Shown: positions 24,736 through 37,522 of the stretch, one piece after another
Layout of the letters: each line of letters opens with the position of its first letter
Numbering within the stretch: position 1 is the first letter of the stretch
Source: Dillenia suffruticosa
Taxonomy: Eukaryota > Streptophyta > Magnoliopsida > Dilleniales > Dilleniaceae
Length of the DNA stretch: 64,000 bases
Direction of reading: 5' to 3'
Assembly (NCBI GenBank): GCA_033439265.1
Contig: JAVTVX010000012.1
Coordinates: 11,335,001 to 11,399,000, forward strand
Translations under genes and position numbers: made by a program
The notes under the pieces: model-generated
The model's database searches: none
The model's input: the letters and a program-made list of their open reading frames with translations, nothing else
Told to the model about the DNA's origin: nothing

Positions 24736-27700
24736 TCTTAATTGAATTTTTTCAATTTTTTGGGGGTCCTATATCCATAAATGTGATTTTTTTGTGGGTT
24801 TTTGTGTGCCGAATTACAATCCAAATGGTAAGATGCGATTCCAAGTTGTGGTGTATGGTGTCCGTTGACTCATACGCTCGCTTTGGGGTCGTACTCAAGT
24901 CATTTTGGTCTTGATGATTCGTAGGGCGTACAAAAATGTGATAATAAGCATTTCCAAGTCACAAATGTCTCTCTTAATGCGTTGAGAACTGTCGTATTAA
25001 ATTTTTTGTAAATTTTTGGAAGGAGAGTAAATTGAATGATATGATCTGCGCGATTTTATCAGTAGATTCAGTTTATTCTCAAGAGGCAAAATCTAACGAA
25101 AATCTGAGGCAAGAGATGATGGGCCCCCAGGGTGGGCATCGAGCCTCAGGGTATACGAGATAAAGAGATCTAGTGTGTATGGTACAAAAGATTTGCCAAG
25201 TTAAGGCAACGCTTAACAGTGGCATACACGATGACTTAGTCTCGTTTTTCGAGTCATATTCTATGAACATGTCGGTTCGACTCGTCCCAAAAGAGCATAG
25301 TGTTGCTCTCTTCGGCTCCTATGTGAGGATGTAGAAGAAAAGGGTTAATCATACAATGAAACAAATGTCGAGTATGATCACCGAGTTAATATATACGGAC
25401 GAGTAAATTTCGGATGGAATTTAGGTTCTGGATGTGATCCAGTTTTTACCTGATTCATGGGAAACCGTGAAATCCTATCTCACATTTGACGAAAGTATTC
25501 GTACTTTCGTTGACGTGAGTACATATTGTAAGCTCGATGAGGAGCACCTAGAGGCGAGTAGGCCACACTCGAGTCATGCTTATTCAGAGGAGTCAAGTAA
25601 GGACTTCCCCGGCGCTAAGCCTAGCGAACGAGACTCGAGATCTAGGTAATAAAAATCATCCGAGAAAACCGACAACGAGGTATAAGAACGCAAGAAGAAG
25701 AAATTTGATTGGACCAAAGAAATTGCTACGTTTGAGGTAAATTTGGTCATTTCGCTCGTGAGTGTGACGAGTAAAAATAAATATCCTTATTCTTTACGTA
25801 ACTCGAGATAGGAGTGCGTAATCCGTCCAATGAATCCTTAAGCGTGGAGGATTTACGTTAAGAACAGAGCATTCGTCGTTGTCAGAGGGAACGACACTTG
25901 CTATGACGTTCTCAATATTGTAGGTATTTGATGGATCTACAAATTTGTACCTTGTCTAAAATTGACTACGATATGCGTGAAATTATTCCATTGTTTTTAA
26001 TACGACAATTTTCTGAATTATTCTGGTTTTAATCCATGATGGAATGTATGCACTGGGTGCTACTCCTTGTAATGGTTTCTTGTCGTTCTACTATTGTCTT
26101 TACATCTGATTGCGTAGATGATGATGTAAATGAATGACATAGTAGACTTAGACACATGGGTAAGAGATGATGAATCGGTTAGTAGCGAAAGGTTTGTTGG
26201 ACCCGCTGACCAGATTCGAGTTACCCGTATGTGAGTTTTACCTAGTCAGCAAAATGACGAGAAAACCATTTGGCGATGCAATGAGAGCTGGGACTCCATT
26301 GCGGTTAACTTTTGTGCCTTCCTTCTTTTTATTGTGGTCTTATGAGCATGAGAGTCAGAAATGGAGTTGTGTAGATAATTATAGACGCTTTCATGCGTTT
26401 CGGTTCATCTATCTGATCTTGCATAAGTCTGAGGCATTAGACTGTTTCAGGAGGTTCATAAGCGAGATTGAAAAATCAGTTAGATTTGAGAGTAGAGACT
26501 CTCAGAACCGAGCGAGAACGCAAGTATTCGTCTAAACTACACATGGGGCTCTGTTTCGATAAAAGTATTACGAGTCTACTGATTATTAGTCAGTTCCCCA
26601 TTTGTGCTTTGGACAAGGAGGCAGCCTGATCTTAGCCACTTGAGGTTATGAGGTTGTGCCATGATTTCTCACATTCACACGGTGAGTTAGACCCGCGAGA
26701 AAATATGTGTTCCTAGGCGAACACAAACGGCACTATAATCGAGATTGAGTCTCGTAATACTATATTTCTTGAGAATGATTTCCCTAAGAGAGGTGAAATC
26801 AATTTGGACCTTACTCTTTATGCGATGGATGAGCCTAGTGGCTCGGGGAGCCCAGCGACGGGATACAAGAATCCACTACGGATCTTGTTCTCAGTGGGAG
26901 CGATCCATCAAGAGGTAAAGATTTTTCTCTCCTCCTAAGAGTGTCGAGAATGCGTATTTAAACGTTGTTTTCTCGATTGAGGGTGAGACCCTCATTGCTA
27001 CTCTAGAGGATGATGAAAAATCTAAAACGGTTCGAGAGGCTCTCGAGAGTTTTGCAAAAGATGCAAAATACCGTTTATTGAAGGCCATAAATGAAAAGAA
27101 AGAGTTGATGAGAATCAACGGGGTCTGAGACCTAGTTGATTAGCCTGAGGGCGGAATGACTATTGGGAACAAGTAGGTTCTCAAAGTCAAGATAAAGGTC
27201 TACGGATTGATGAAGAGATAAAGAATCCGTCTAGTAACCAAGGGTTACACTTAGACTGAGGGGTGGATTATCGAGGAGTCATAGTCCAATTTATCTCGAT
27301 CCGTTTATCTTAAAGCGATCTAGAGTCACATCACAAGGACGTAAAGACCGCTTTCGTAGTGGAAGTCTAGATGAGGCGATCTACATGGAGCATCCCTCTG
27401 GGTTCGTTCTAGTAGATCAGGTGGATAAGGTCTATTGATTTTCGAAATCAACATATGACCTTAAGCCATCATCTAGACAGCGGCGCTTGAGATTTCACGA
27501 GAATGTGATATCTTATGGTTTTGTAATGATCGAGTAGGATCATTGCATATATCTGATACGTCCCGATGACTCCTTTATGAGCATGTTCGCATATGTAGAT
27601 GACATTCTGTTGGCTGGGAACAACAGAGAGTATCTAATGACCATTGTAACATGGTTATGAGGTTTTAGTTCATTCTCAGATTTTGGATCCATAGGGATCG

Positions 27701-29679
27701 CTTGAGAATGGTGTTGACTCTTTAACAAGAGTTTTACATCAGGTAGATTCTTAAGCATTTCGAGAATAACGAACACAACCTAAAAGATACTCTAATCGCT
27801 AAAGATAAAAAAGACCTGAATCTTGACACATACCCTAGAATTTATAAAGAAATAAGGGAGATGAGAAGAATCCCTTATTGCAGTGCAAAATACATTTCTA
27901 GTGTATGCGATGAGGTATACACGTGTGATATACAATTTGATGTATGCGATGAGGCATACATGACCAGACGTTTATTTAAGCAGTCGATCTGGTGAGTAGG
28001 TATTAATAGAATCCTAGAAGGGATCACTGTAGAGCGGTGAAAAAGGATTCTGAAATATCTCATTTGAACTGCAGAGCTCTCCATGTATTACGGATGAGAT
28101 GATTTGCGTTTTGTGGTTGAGATTCAGATACTGACTGGGAGTAGTGATCTGAATAAACGCAAAAGGTTTTATTTTCTTAGAGCAGTAAGAAGAGAACCTG
28201 TATATCTCTATTTACGATAGAGACTGAGCTAGTAGTATGCTCAATTGGAGTTCATGAGAATAGTTGGCTTCAGAAATTTTTTGGAAGACTTAGGGATTGT
28301 GACAGATAGTGGGAGGTCAGTGATGATTATTGTGATAATCAGACGGACACTGTCATCAAATGAGACCCTAAGTATAATAGTAAAGCCAAACACATTAATA
28401 CCGAAGACCACTATGAGAGATATTACCGAGAAGGGTATTATGACATCTAAGTACACCTCAGCATGAGAGTTGATCTCTTCAGAAAACCCGTTGTGAGAGA
28501 TTCTTTTGTGAGATAAGGAATCATTGGGTTTAGTGTACTTTAACATTTCTCCTTATATACTGTTTTAGATGCTTATTTTAATATATGACATGTATGCATT
28601 AATGAGTCACATATTTATTTTATGCATAATTTGTTGTCATATATTGTGATTTTGTGATAAAAGATGTGTCAGGTAGGCATGGTCGACTCTCTCACACGAG
28701 TGACCACCTCCGACTCTGAGTGAGCGGAGATGAGACGGATTCTAGTCGTAAGAGGCTTTGAGAGTAGCCCTATTAGAACATAAGTCGCCCTGATATGTGT
28801 TCAAAATGAGGTCATATGCGATATGACCGACATGGAAATACCCACATCCATGTTGCCTGTAAGCAGCCAGGTATGAGATCTCAGATATCACCTGCGATTT
28901 GTGATATTGTCTCTGAGTTGCTCTCTCTGAGATCTCTGGGTAAAGTCTTATGTGTAGACTGAGTCCCGTACCTGTACAGTGTTAGAGAAATCTGACATAT
29001 GCCCTTTGAGAGATGGGGAATAACACTGTGGCACATGTTTCATACCACGTGTGATGAGACGACCATGGGACAGTGGGAGCTATTATTTGAGACAATAGTT
29101 TGATCTTGATCCCCGTTCCCACTGTGTGAGACCTGAGATCCATTGGGTGGGATCTCTTATGCCCTTATTACTTTCGGCTGTCTCTAGAAGTTTTGGTTTA
29201 GTGTTGCTACTTTAGTCTGTTTACCTATGGCCCGGAAGATAAATTGAGGTCTAAGGAGCAGGTCTAGGAAAACAGCTGAATTGAGACCGATAGATTCGAG
29301 TTTGAGAAAAGGAAGGCCAATAGACATTACATCATTGTTATGTATTCATAAGTCGACCTATTATGTTAATCCATGTTGGGATTCAAACATAATAATGAAT
29401 ACATAGTCGAGCAAATTGATTGGGGATCACTTTCGATGAGGAAAATGGCTCAATGGATGTAAATGCATTGAGTCTGGGGTATAGCGAGTTATTTTTATAC
29501 TAACAGTGACTATTCGATCATCCTAACAGGTGTATCGAGAAGTCTTTGCTTGCAGGTGTACTCGCCGGTCGCACGACGCCCAATCCAGTATGAAAGTCCA
29601 GTAGGGTGATGCGATAAATTGCATGAGTTGCGATCTTGTGATTGACGGAAGTGAAATGCCCTAATGTGCAAGTGGGAGA

Positions 29680-30173
29680 TGTTGGTTATTGATGCCCATT
29701 ATGGGCATTTGGGTAATTAAGGAATGGGGTAACTCCCATCCTTAATTATCATTAACCAATATTTTGGTAACCCCCCACCAATTAAGTGATATTGGTCTTA
29801 CCTTCCTTCTGGGAGAGAAAACAATGGAAAAAACTCTCCATTCCTACCTTGTGTGTGGAGAGCAGCCATGGGAGGCAACTATGGAGGCTAGGGTTTCGCA
29901 CACTTCTCTAGAGAGAGAAAATAGTTAGAGGGATGGAGATTTTCGCGTAGGAAAATCTCCCATCGTCAGACGATTCACCGGACACGAGGCTTGAGGCGTC
30001 GTGGATTTGAGGTGGTGGTTCGATTGCGTGATCACCATCCGACTGTGCGATCCGTTCGAGGGACATCGCGACACTGTGGATTTTGGAGACCGCCCAATAG
30101 AGGTATTTATCCCGAAAATTCCGATCTATTTAATTATCGCTAATCGCTTCCGCATGCGCGATTAAATCCAACA
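29680..30173 (+). repeat. 3' LTR, Copia copy 1
   Basis: Starts TGTTGGTTATTGATGCCC after the polypurine tract AAGTGGGAGA and ends AAATCCAACA at 30173. It carries one extra 7-8 bp stretch relative to the 5' LTR. It is followed by TTGGTATCAT. Confidence 0.9.
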
Positions 30174-30947
30174 TTGGTATCATGACCTATCGCAATCTAG
30201 TAATAACAATCATGCTTTTAATGATATACAATATTTAAATGTATGTGATTTGCATAAAATATGTCATAGCTAGCATGAAATATCTTAACTCTAGGCATAC
30301 TATAGATAAACATGCCTTGGTATGCTATCTGGGCGGCGCCGGGGGGCACACGTAATGATAAAACCCGATATCATATCAACTAAACATGTGCTTAAAAGGA
30401 AATTACAAAAATGTGAATTGTACAACCTATTTTAACATTTCCCAATCATGAATTAAATTCTAAGTTTCAGTATATAAAAATTTCAATAAATAAATTATCA
30501 ATGAATATATAAGAAAAATAAAATTAAGAATTACTAACACACTTAACCTACAAGGAAAATTACTAAATTAATCTGAAAACCTAATGTGAACTAAAATCAA
30601 TATTTATTTTTATTTTTATTTTTTAAATTGAAACTAAAATTATAAAATTAAACTGCAAATAAACAAATAAAAAAATTTGAAAACTAAAAACTAAACCTTA
30701 ATAAATACCATTAAACCACAAAAGAATAATGTACTATCAGAAATAATATTAAATTGCAAATGTCAAACATGGCATTAAATCAAAAGAGGAATAAAAACAA
30801 CAGAAAACATAAACAAAAGAAAACAGAAGAATAAGGTGCAGAAAATTAAAACACAATGACTAAGGAACAAATCAAAGGCTGTTGTCAACAGCACCACACT
30901 TCTACCGCTTCCTACGACAAAAAAATAGGATCTTAGTGATAAAAAAT
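30174..30947. other. AT-rich flank, unclassified
   Basis: Starts TTGGTATCAT, resembling a primer site, then runs into AT-rich DNA with a short GC patch at 30331-30346. No ORF or repeat with defined ends is recognised. Confidence 0.35.
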
Positions 30948-31539
30948 TACTACAAAAAATCTATCATAAATAATAATAAAATTGTGACAAATTAATATCG
31001 GACAAAATATCGAGAGATTAGCGATAGATTAACGATAAAAATTAGTTACGGAAATATTTTCGTTGTTAATCCATCACTGTAGTGGTATAAAGTAAAAAAA
31101 ATTCTGTAAACCTATCAGCGATGCATTAGTGACGGAAAACATCCGTCACTAATCCGTCGGTATAGTGGTGAAGAGTAAGAAGAAAAAAAAAACAAAATAT
31201 GTATAACTATCGACGACGACAGAATTTTAGCAATGGATTAACGACATATTTTTTTTATTTTTTATTTATTAATTATTTTTATTTTTATTTTTATTTTATT
31301 TTGTAGAAGAATAATATTAATTTATTATTTTAAATTTTTTATTATTTTATTTTAAGCTAACATTAATTATTTAATTATTTTATAATAAATTATTTTTTAT
31401 ATTATTTTATTATTATTAAAAAAATGTGAGAAAAAAATAACAAGTAAAAAAAGAATAAGGGTAGATATCTCATTGTGGTCCGGTAGTTGTGGTATTTCTA
31501 ATATTTAACATATGCGCAAGATTGAACCGGCTAAAGGCA

Positions 31540-32312
31540 TGATGAGATCATCAAGATTGCAAGGAATTCACGAGATCCAACTAAAGTCTCAGTTGGGCAA
31601 GTGACAAAGACCCGAATTAAAAGATTCAAAAAAATACTGAATAACTTAATTCAGGGGGCTTTACAACAAGAAATTGGAGTCCAAATAAATAAAAAACCAA
31701 AAGGGGTCTTAATTATACTTATACAAGTCCAGTTGGAAGAATAAAAGCCCCAAAACTACCCAAAACTAAGGGAGGACGAAAATAAAGAAAAATAACAGTA
31801 CAATTTGGTCAAAGCAGTTTGATTTATTTAGTTTCCTAATTTTTATTTTTTGTAACTTATATTTTAGTTTCCTGATTTTTTATCATTTAGAGAGTTGCTA
31901 AATTTTTAGTTGCCAATTAAGTTTTGACCTTTAACTTATAAATAAGTCATTATACATTGTGTAAAAGACAACACTTTGGAGAGAATTAATAAAATTGTGA
32001 GGATTTTTCACTCAAATTTTGTTCTTTTGAGAACTTTGAATTTATTCAAGATAGGAGTCTTGTTTAGTTTTTTGACTTATCAATCTAGATTTCAAACCAT
32101 CTACATTGTGACGTCATTCATTTCATCTTTATACCAAGATTTTTGATCTAGTGAGAAATGGATCTAAACTCATATATCTTAGGTTCTTCCTCTTTTAGGG
32201 CAAATGTTGAGATTTTTAATTCCACCGGTTCAAATAATTCGTCGGGACGATTTTTGGGCTAAATTAACTTGTTCGTGGGTTTTAGAGTTTTTATACCAAC
32301 GAGTTCACATCG
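31540..32312 (+). repeat. Gypsy 5' LTR, unit A
   Basis: Starts TGATGAGATCATCAAG and ends TTCACATC next to the primer site TTGGTATCAGAG. A TATA box (TATAAATA) is at 31937-31944. Confidence 0.88.
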
Positions 32313-33902
32313 GTTGGTATCAGAGTCAATCCATATTTTTTTTTCCTTCGAATTATTCTTATTTAATCTTTTTTTTCCTTTTTTGTGTCTGAAAACTCTT
32401 TATTCGTTGGTTTATTTCTTATTTTTGGTGTACTTATTCTTTATTTTTGTACTATCATATTCCAAAAAAAAAAGGACAAAAAAGGGCAAAAAAAAGAGGC
32501 CGTGAAAAAAGAAAAAAAAAAAGAATGGCAAAAAAAAGGAGAAAAAAAAGACCCACAAAAAAAAAACAGAGAAGAGGCCGTGAAAAAAAAATAGGGCAGT
32601 TTTCAAATTTTACAAAATTGATAATTCTTCATTTTGTGATTTTGTTTAAATTTGACAAATTTTAAAGTGTTATTACCAAATTTGAATTAGAATTTTCTAA
32701 ATTTTTTTTGGTTGGGTTTGAAATATTTCCTTATTGTATACTTACTCAAATTCAAACCTTCTATATTTGTTCTCCTTTCATGAACTATTTCTTTATTTGT
32801 TCACATTCCTTATTTATCTCATTCCTTGGCTGTTTTCTTTCTAATTTAGAAATTTCTTTTTAAATTTACTACTTTTTTATTCCTTATTTTTCTCTTTTCT
32901 TTTTACTTTTCTTGTTATACTTTCTTCTATATAAGTCATTGAATTTTATAAGACAATTATTTTTGAGTTGAGTTCTCGAGTTCAATAAAGAACTTGACTA
33001 AATGAAACAAAGTGGTAAAAGACAAGAGAGAATTCATTGAAAATAAAAGCCAAATACATAGAGTGAAACACGAGTGGATTTGAGTGAATCATTATTTTTG
33101 AGTGAAATACGTGAGGGAGTGTGGTGAGTTTCTTTTCTATTTTATTCTAACATTGTCTTGCAGATTCCAATCATGACTCAAAATCAAAAAAGATAACATA
33201 AGTGAGGAGGTTCAACCACTGGTTGGGTCGAATCTACAACTACAAGCATTTATGGGGGAGATGAGACGGATGATGAAGAGTGAGTTAGATCTTATACATG
33301 AAAGGTTGGATAAAGTGGAATAGGGGTCGCAAAGGGGGCAACCATCAATAGTATCAGCCCCCTCCAGGAGGAATAGGTTTCATCAAAGAGAAACTAAAGT
33401 TGTGGATGAGTTTGAAAGGAATGGGTTGGAAGAAGAGTTTGACAGGTTGTTAGTGGGTAGTCATAGGAGACTTGGTCGAAATAGAGAAATTAATAATCGG
33501 GTAGACAACAACTTATGTAGTATCAAGATGAAAATTCCGTCGTTTCAAGATAAAAGTGATGCCGAAACATATCTTGAGTGGGAAAAGAAGATTGACGACA
33601 TATTTTTTTTATTTTTTTATTTTTTATTTAATAATTATTTTTATTTTTATTTTTATTTTATTTTGTAGAAGAATAATATTAATTTATTATTTTAAATTTT
33701 TTATTATTTTATTTTAAGCTAACATTAATTATTTAATTATTTTATAATAAATTATTATTTTATATTATTTTATTATTATTAAAAAAATGTGAGAAAAAAA
33801 TAACAAGTAAAAAAAGAATAAGGGTAGATATCTCATTGTGGTCCGGTAGTTGTGGTATTTCTAATATTTAGCATATGCGCAAAATTGAACCGGCTAGAGG
33901 CA

Positions 33903-34676
33903 TGATGAGATCATCAAGATTGCAAGGAATTCACGAGATTCAACTAAAGTCTCAGTTGGGCCAGTGACAAAGGCCCGAATTAAAAGATTCAAAAAAATAC
34001 TGAATAACTTAATTCAGGGGGTTTTACAACAAGAAATTGGAGTCCAAATAAATAAAAAACCAAAAGGGGTCTTAATTATACTTATACAAGTCCAGTTGGA
34101 AGAATAAAAGCCCCAAAACTACCCAAAACTAAGGGAGGACGAAAATAAAGAAAAATAACAGTACAACTTGGTCAAAATAGTTTGATTTATTTAGTTTCCT
34201 AATTTTTACTTTTTTGTAACTTATGTTTTAGTTTCCTGATTTTTTATTATTTAGAGAGTTACTAAATTTTTAATTGCCAATTAAGTTTTGACCTTTAACT
34301 TATAAATAAGTCATTATACATTGTGTAAAAGACAACACTTTGGAGAGAATTAATAAAATTGTGAGAATTTTTCACACAAATTTTGTTCTTTTGAGAACTT
34401 TGAATTTATTCAAGATAGGAGTCTTGTTTAGTTTTTTGACTTATCAATCTAGATTTCAAACCATCTACATTGTGACGTCATTCATTTCATCTTTATACCA
34501 AGATTTTTGATCTAGTGAGAAATAGATCTAAACTCATATATCTTAGATTCTTCCTCTTTTAGGGCAAAGGTTGAGATTTTTAATTCCACCGGTTCAAATA
34601 ATTCGTCGGGACGATTTTTGGGCTAAATTAACTTGTTCGTGGGTTATAGAGTTTTTATACCAACGAGTTCACATCG
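33903..34676 (+). repeat. Gypsy LTR, unit B (internal copy made by the duplication)
   Basis: Same termini as unit A and preceded by the same CACTA-derived flank (ACCGGCTAGAGGCA). TATA box at 34301-34308, primer site at 34678-34689. Confidence 0.88.
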
Positions 34677-37522
34677 GTTGGTATCAGAGTCAATCCATAT
34701 ATTTTTTCCTTCGAATTATTCTTATTTAATCTTTTTTTCCTTTTTTGTGTCTGAAAACTCTTTATTCGTTGGTTTATTTCTTATTTTTGGTGTACTTATT
34801 CTTTATTTTTGTACTATCATATTCTCAAAAAAAAAAGGACAAAGAAAGGGCAAAAAAAAAAGGCCGTGAAAAAAAAAAGAATGGCAAAAAAAAAGGAGAA
34901 AAAAAAGACCCACAAAAAAAAAGAGAAGAGGCCGTGAAAAAAAAATATGGCAGTTTTCAAATTTTACAAAATTGATAATTTTTCATTTTGTAATTTTGTT
35001 TAAATTTGACAAATTTTAAAGTGTTATTACCAAATTTGAATTAGAAATTTCTAAATTTTTTTTGGTTGGGTTTAAAATATTTCCTTATTGTATACTTACC
35101 TAAATTTAAACCTTCTATATTTGTTCTCCTTTCATGAACTATTTCTTTATTTGTTCACCTTCCTTATTTATCTCATTCCTTGGCTGTTTTCTTTCTAATT
35201 TAGAAATTTCTTTTTAAATTTACTACTTTTTTTATTCCTTATTTTTCTCTTTCCTTTTTACTTTTCTTGTTATACTTTCTTCTATATAAGTCATTGAATT
35301 TCATAAGACAATTATTTTTGAGTTGAGTTCTCGAGTTCAATAAAGAACTTGACTAAATGAAGCAAAGTGGTAAAAGACAAGAGAGAATTCATTGAAAATA
35401 AAAGCCAAATACATAGAGTGAAACACGAGTGGATTTGAGTGAATCATTATTTTTGAGTGGAATACGTGAGGGAGTGTGGTGAGTTTCTTTCCTATTTTAT
35501 TCTAACATTATCTTGCAGATTCCAATCATGACTCAAAATCAAAAAGATAACATAAGTGAGGAGGTTCAACCACAGGTTGGGTCGAATCTACAACTACAAG
35601 CATTTATGGGGGAGATGAGACGGATGATGAAGAGTGAGTTAGATCTTATACATGAAAGGTTGGATAAGGTGGAATAGGGGTAGCAAAGGGGGCAACCATC
35701 AATAGTACCAGCCCCCTCCAGGAGGAATAGGTTTCATCAAAGAGAAACTAAAGTTGTGGATGAGTTTGAAGGGGATGAGTTAGAAGAAGAGTTTGATAGG
35801 TTGTTAGTGGGTAGTCATAGGAGACTTGGTCAAAATAGAGAAATTAATAATCGGGTAGACAACAACTTATGTAGTATCAAGATGAAAATTCAGTCGTTTC
35901 AAGATAAAAGTGATCCCGAAACATATCTTGAGTGGGAAAAGAAGATTGAGTTAGTTTTTTATTGTCACAGCTATTCTGAATTAAAGAGAATTAAACTTGC
36001 TGTTATTGAGTTTACTGATTATGCAATTGTATGATGGAATCAGTTGTGCATCAGTAGACGACGGAATGGGGATCGACCCATTGAAACTTGGGATGAGATG
36101 AAGAGGGTGATGAGACGACGATTTGTGTCGAGTCATTACTATAGGGATTTATATCTCAAGTTACAGAGTCTCTACCAAGGTAATCGAAGCGTAGATGAGT
36201 ATTACAAAGAGATGGAGATGACTATGATTCGAGCTAATGTGGAAGAAGATAGAGAGGCGACGATGGCTAGATTTTTGAATGGTTTAAATCGAGAAATTGC
36301 CAATACGATCCAGTTTCACCATTATGTGGAGTTGGAGGATTTAGTATATATGACAATCAAGGTTGAAAGGCAGCTCAAGAGAGGTAACACACGACCAAAA
36401 CTAACACTACAGATTCCAAATGCAACATCTTGGAGAATGAGCTATCCGAAGAAAGAAGAAAATTCAGTTATCTCCAGAGTTAAGCCTGAACATAAACTAG
36501 CTATCTCCACCATGACTTCTCAAAGTAAGTCAACCCATACTTTAACTCGATCTAGTGAGATTAAATAATTCAGGTGTCAGGGAAGAGGACATATAGCTAG
36601 CCAATGTCCAAACAAATGAGTTATGGTGATTCGGGAAAATGGTGCAACCGAGTCTGAAGATGAAGGTGACATTGATTGTTTGTCTCCATTGGAAGACGTC
36701 CCCATCAGAGCTGAGGAGTATGGGGCTAAACATGGTGAGATGTTAACGCTAATAACATGTCGAGTCTTAAGCTTACAAGCCAAAGGAGATGAAGAAGAAG
36801 TACAACGGGAGAATATCTTTCACACTCGTTGCCATGTGAAAGACAATGTATGCATTTTGATCATTGACGGTGGTAGTTTTACTAATGTTGCGAGTAAGAT
36901 TTTAGTAGAAAATTTGAATTTGTCAACCACTAAACATTCTCAACCATACAAGCTACAATGGTTGAATGATAGTGGAGAAGTGAGGGTTACAAAACAAGTT
37001 GTTGTTCCATTCCGGATTGGGAAATATGAAGATGAGGTGTTATGTGATGTGGTGCCAATGCAAGCTGGGCATATTTTGTTAGGAAGGCCTTGGCAATTTG
37101 ATCGACATGTGCAACATGACGGCTTCACCAACAAATATTCATTCATGTTCAACCAATGAAAAATCACTCTAATTCCGATGACACCAAAGCAATTCTATGA
37201 AGACCGAGTGAGGTTTCAAAAATTGAGTGAGCAACAGAAACAAAAAGATCAAAATGGGTTGGGAGAAGAGAAAAAAGAGAGAAAAGAAGAGAGAAATGCT
37301 GAATTTGGTGAGAAAGAGAAAAGAGAGAAAAGTTCGGCCAATGAGGTAAAATCCGAAAGAAAACAAAAGAATTTTTATGCCAAAACAAGTGAGGTTAAGC
37401 GAGCGATGCTCTCAAGACGGCCGATGATTATACTTATGTACAAGGAATTTCTTTTAAACTCTGACCAACTTAACCCTTCTTTGTCGAATATTATTGTTTC
37501 TCTTTTGTAGGAATTCGAAGAT

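Larger units (their letters stand above)
23213..30173 (+). mobile_element. Copia-type LTR retrotransposon copy 1 (defective)
   Basis: 5' LTR 23213-23699, primer site 23700-23711 (TTGGTATCAGAG), a leader of about 1.3 kb with a very GC-rich section, gag remnant about 25080-25800 (ends of UBN2-type gag), integrase remnant about 26100-26900, reverse transcriptase about 26900-27800, RNase H about 27800-28500, a 1.1-kb noncoding tail, polypurine tract (AAGTGGGAGA) and 3' LTR 29680-30173. The coding part is broken in many places (well over ten). By hand the LTRs differ at about 4 sites and one short indel in about 490 bp (about 0.8%), so the insertion is young, roughly half a million years at 1e-8. 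No target duplication is visible: the flanks are AAGAC and TTGGT. Copy 2 lies at 43913-50929. Confidence 0.88.
31241..35948 (+). repeat. Tandem duplication of a 2354-bp unit: CACTA flank, LTR, leader and gag start
   Basis: Unit A spans 31241-33594 and unit B 33595-35948. Both begin ACGACATATTTTTT and end in the same gag stretch (GGGAAAAGAAGATTG). Each carries 300 bp of the interrupted CACTA element, a complete LTR, the primer site, the leader and the beginning of gag. The LTRs of A and B differ by about 2.5% (hand count), against about 8% between B and the 3' LTR. The duplication therefore post-dates the insertion. The junction shows at most one or two bases of shared sequence. Confidence 0.85.

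Noticed and set aside
24011-24914. Long opposing ORFs of 100-211 codons in the GC-rich Copia leader, and the same at 44675-45521
   Set aside because: Stop codons are rare at this GC content. The frames are Arg/Ala/Pro-rich in several overlapping phases and both strands, with no conserved motif. They are shadows of the repeat.
32412-32665. Lys-rich and Phe-rich ORFs in the Gypsy leader, and the same at 34745-34975
   Set aside because: They come from A-rich tracts in the leader in both tandem units and have no coding signal.
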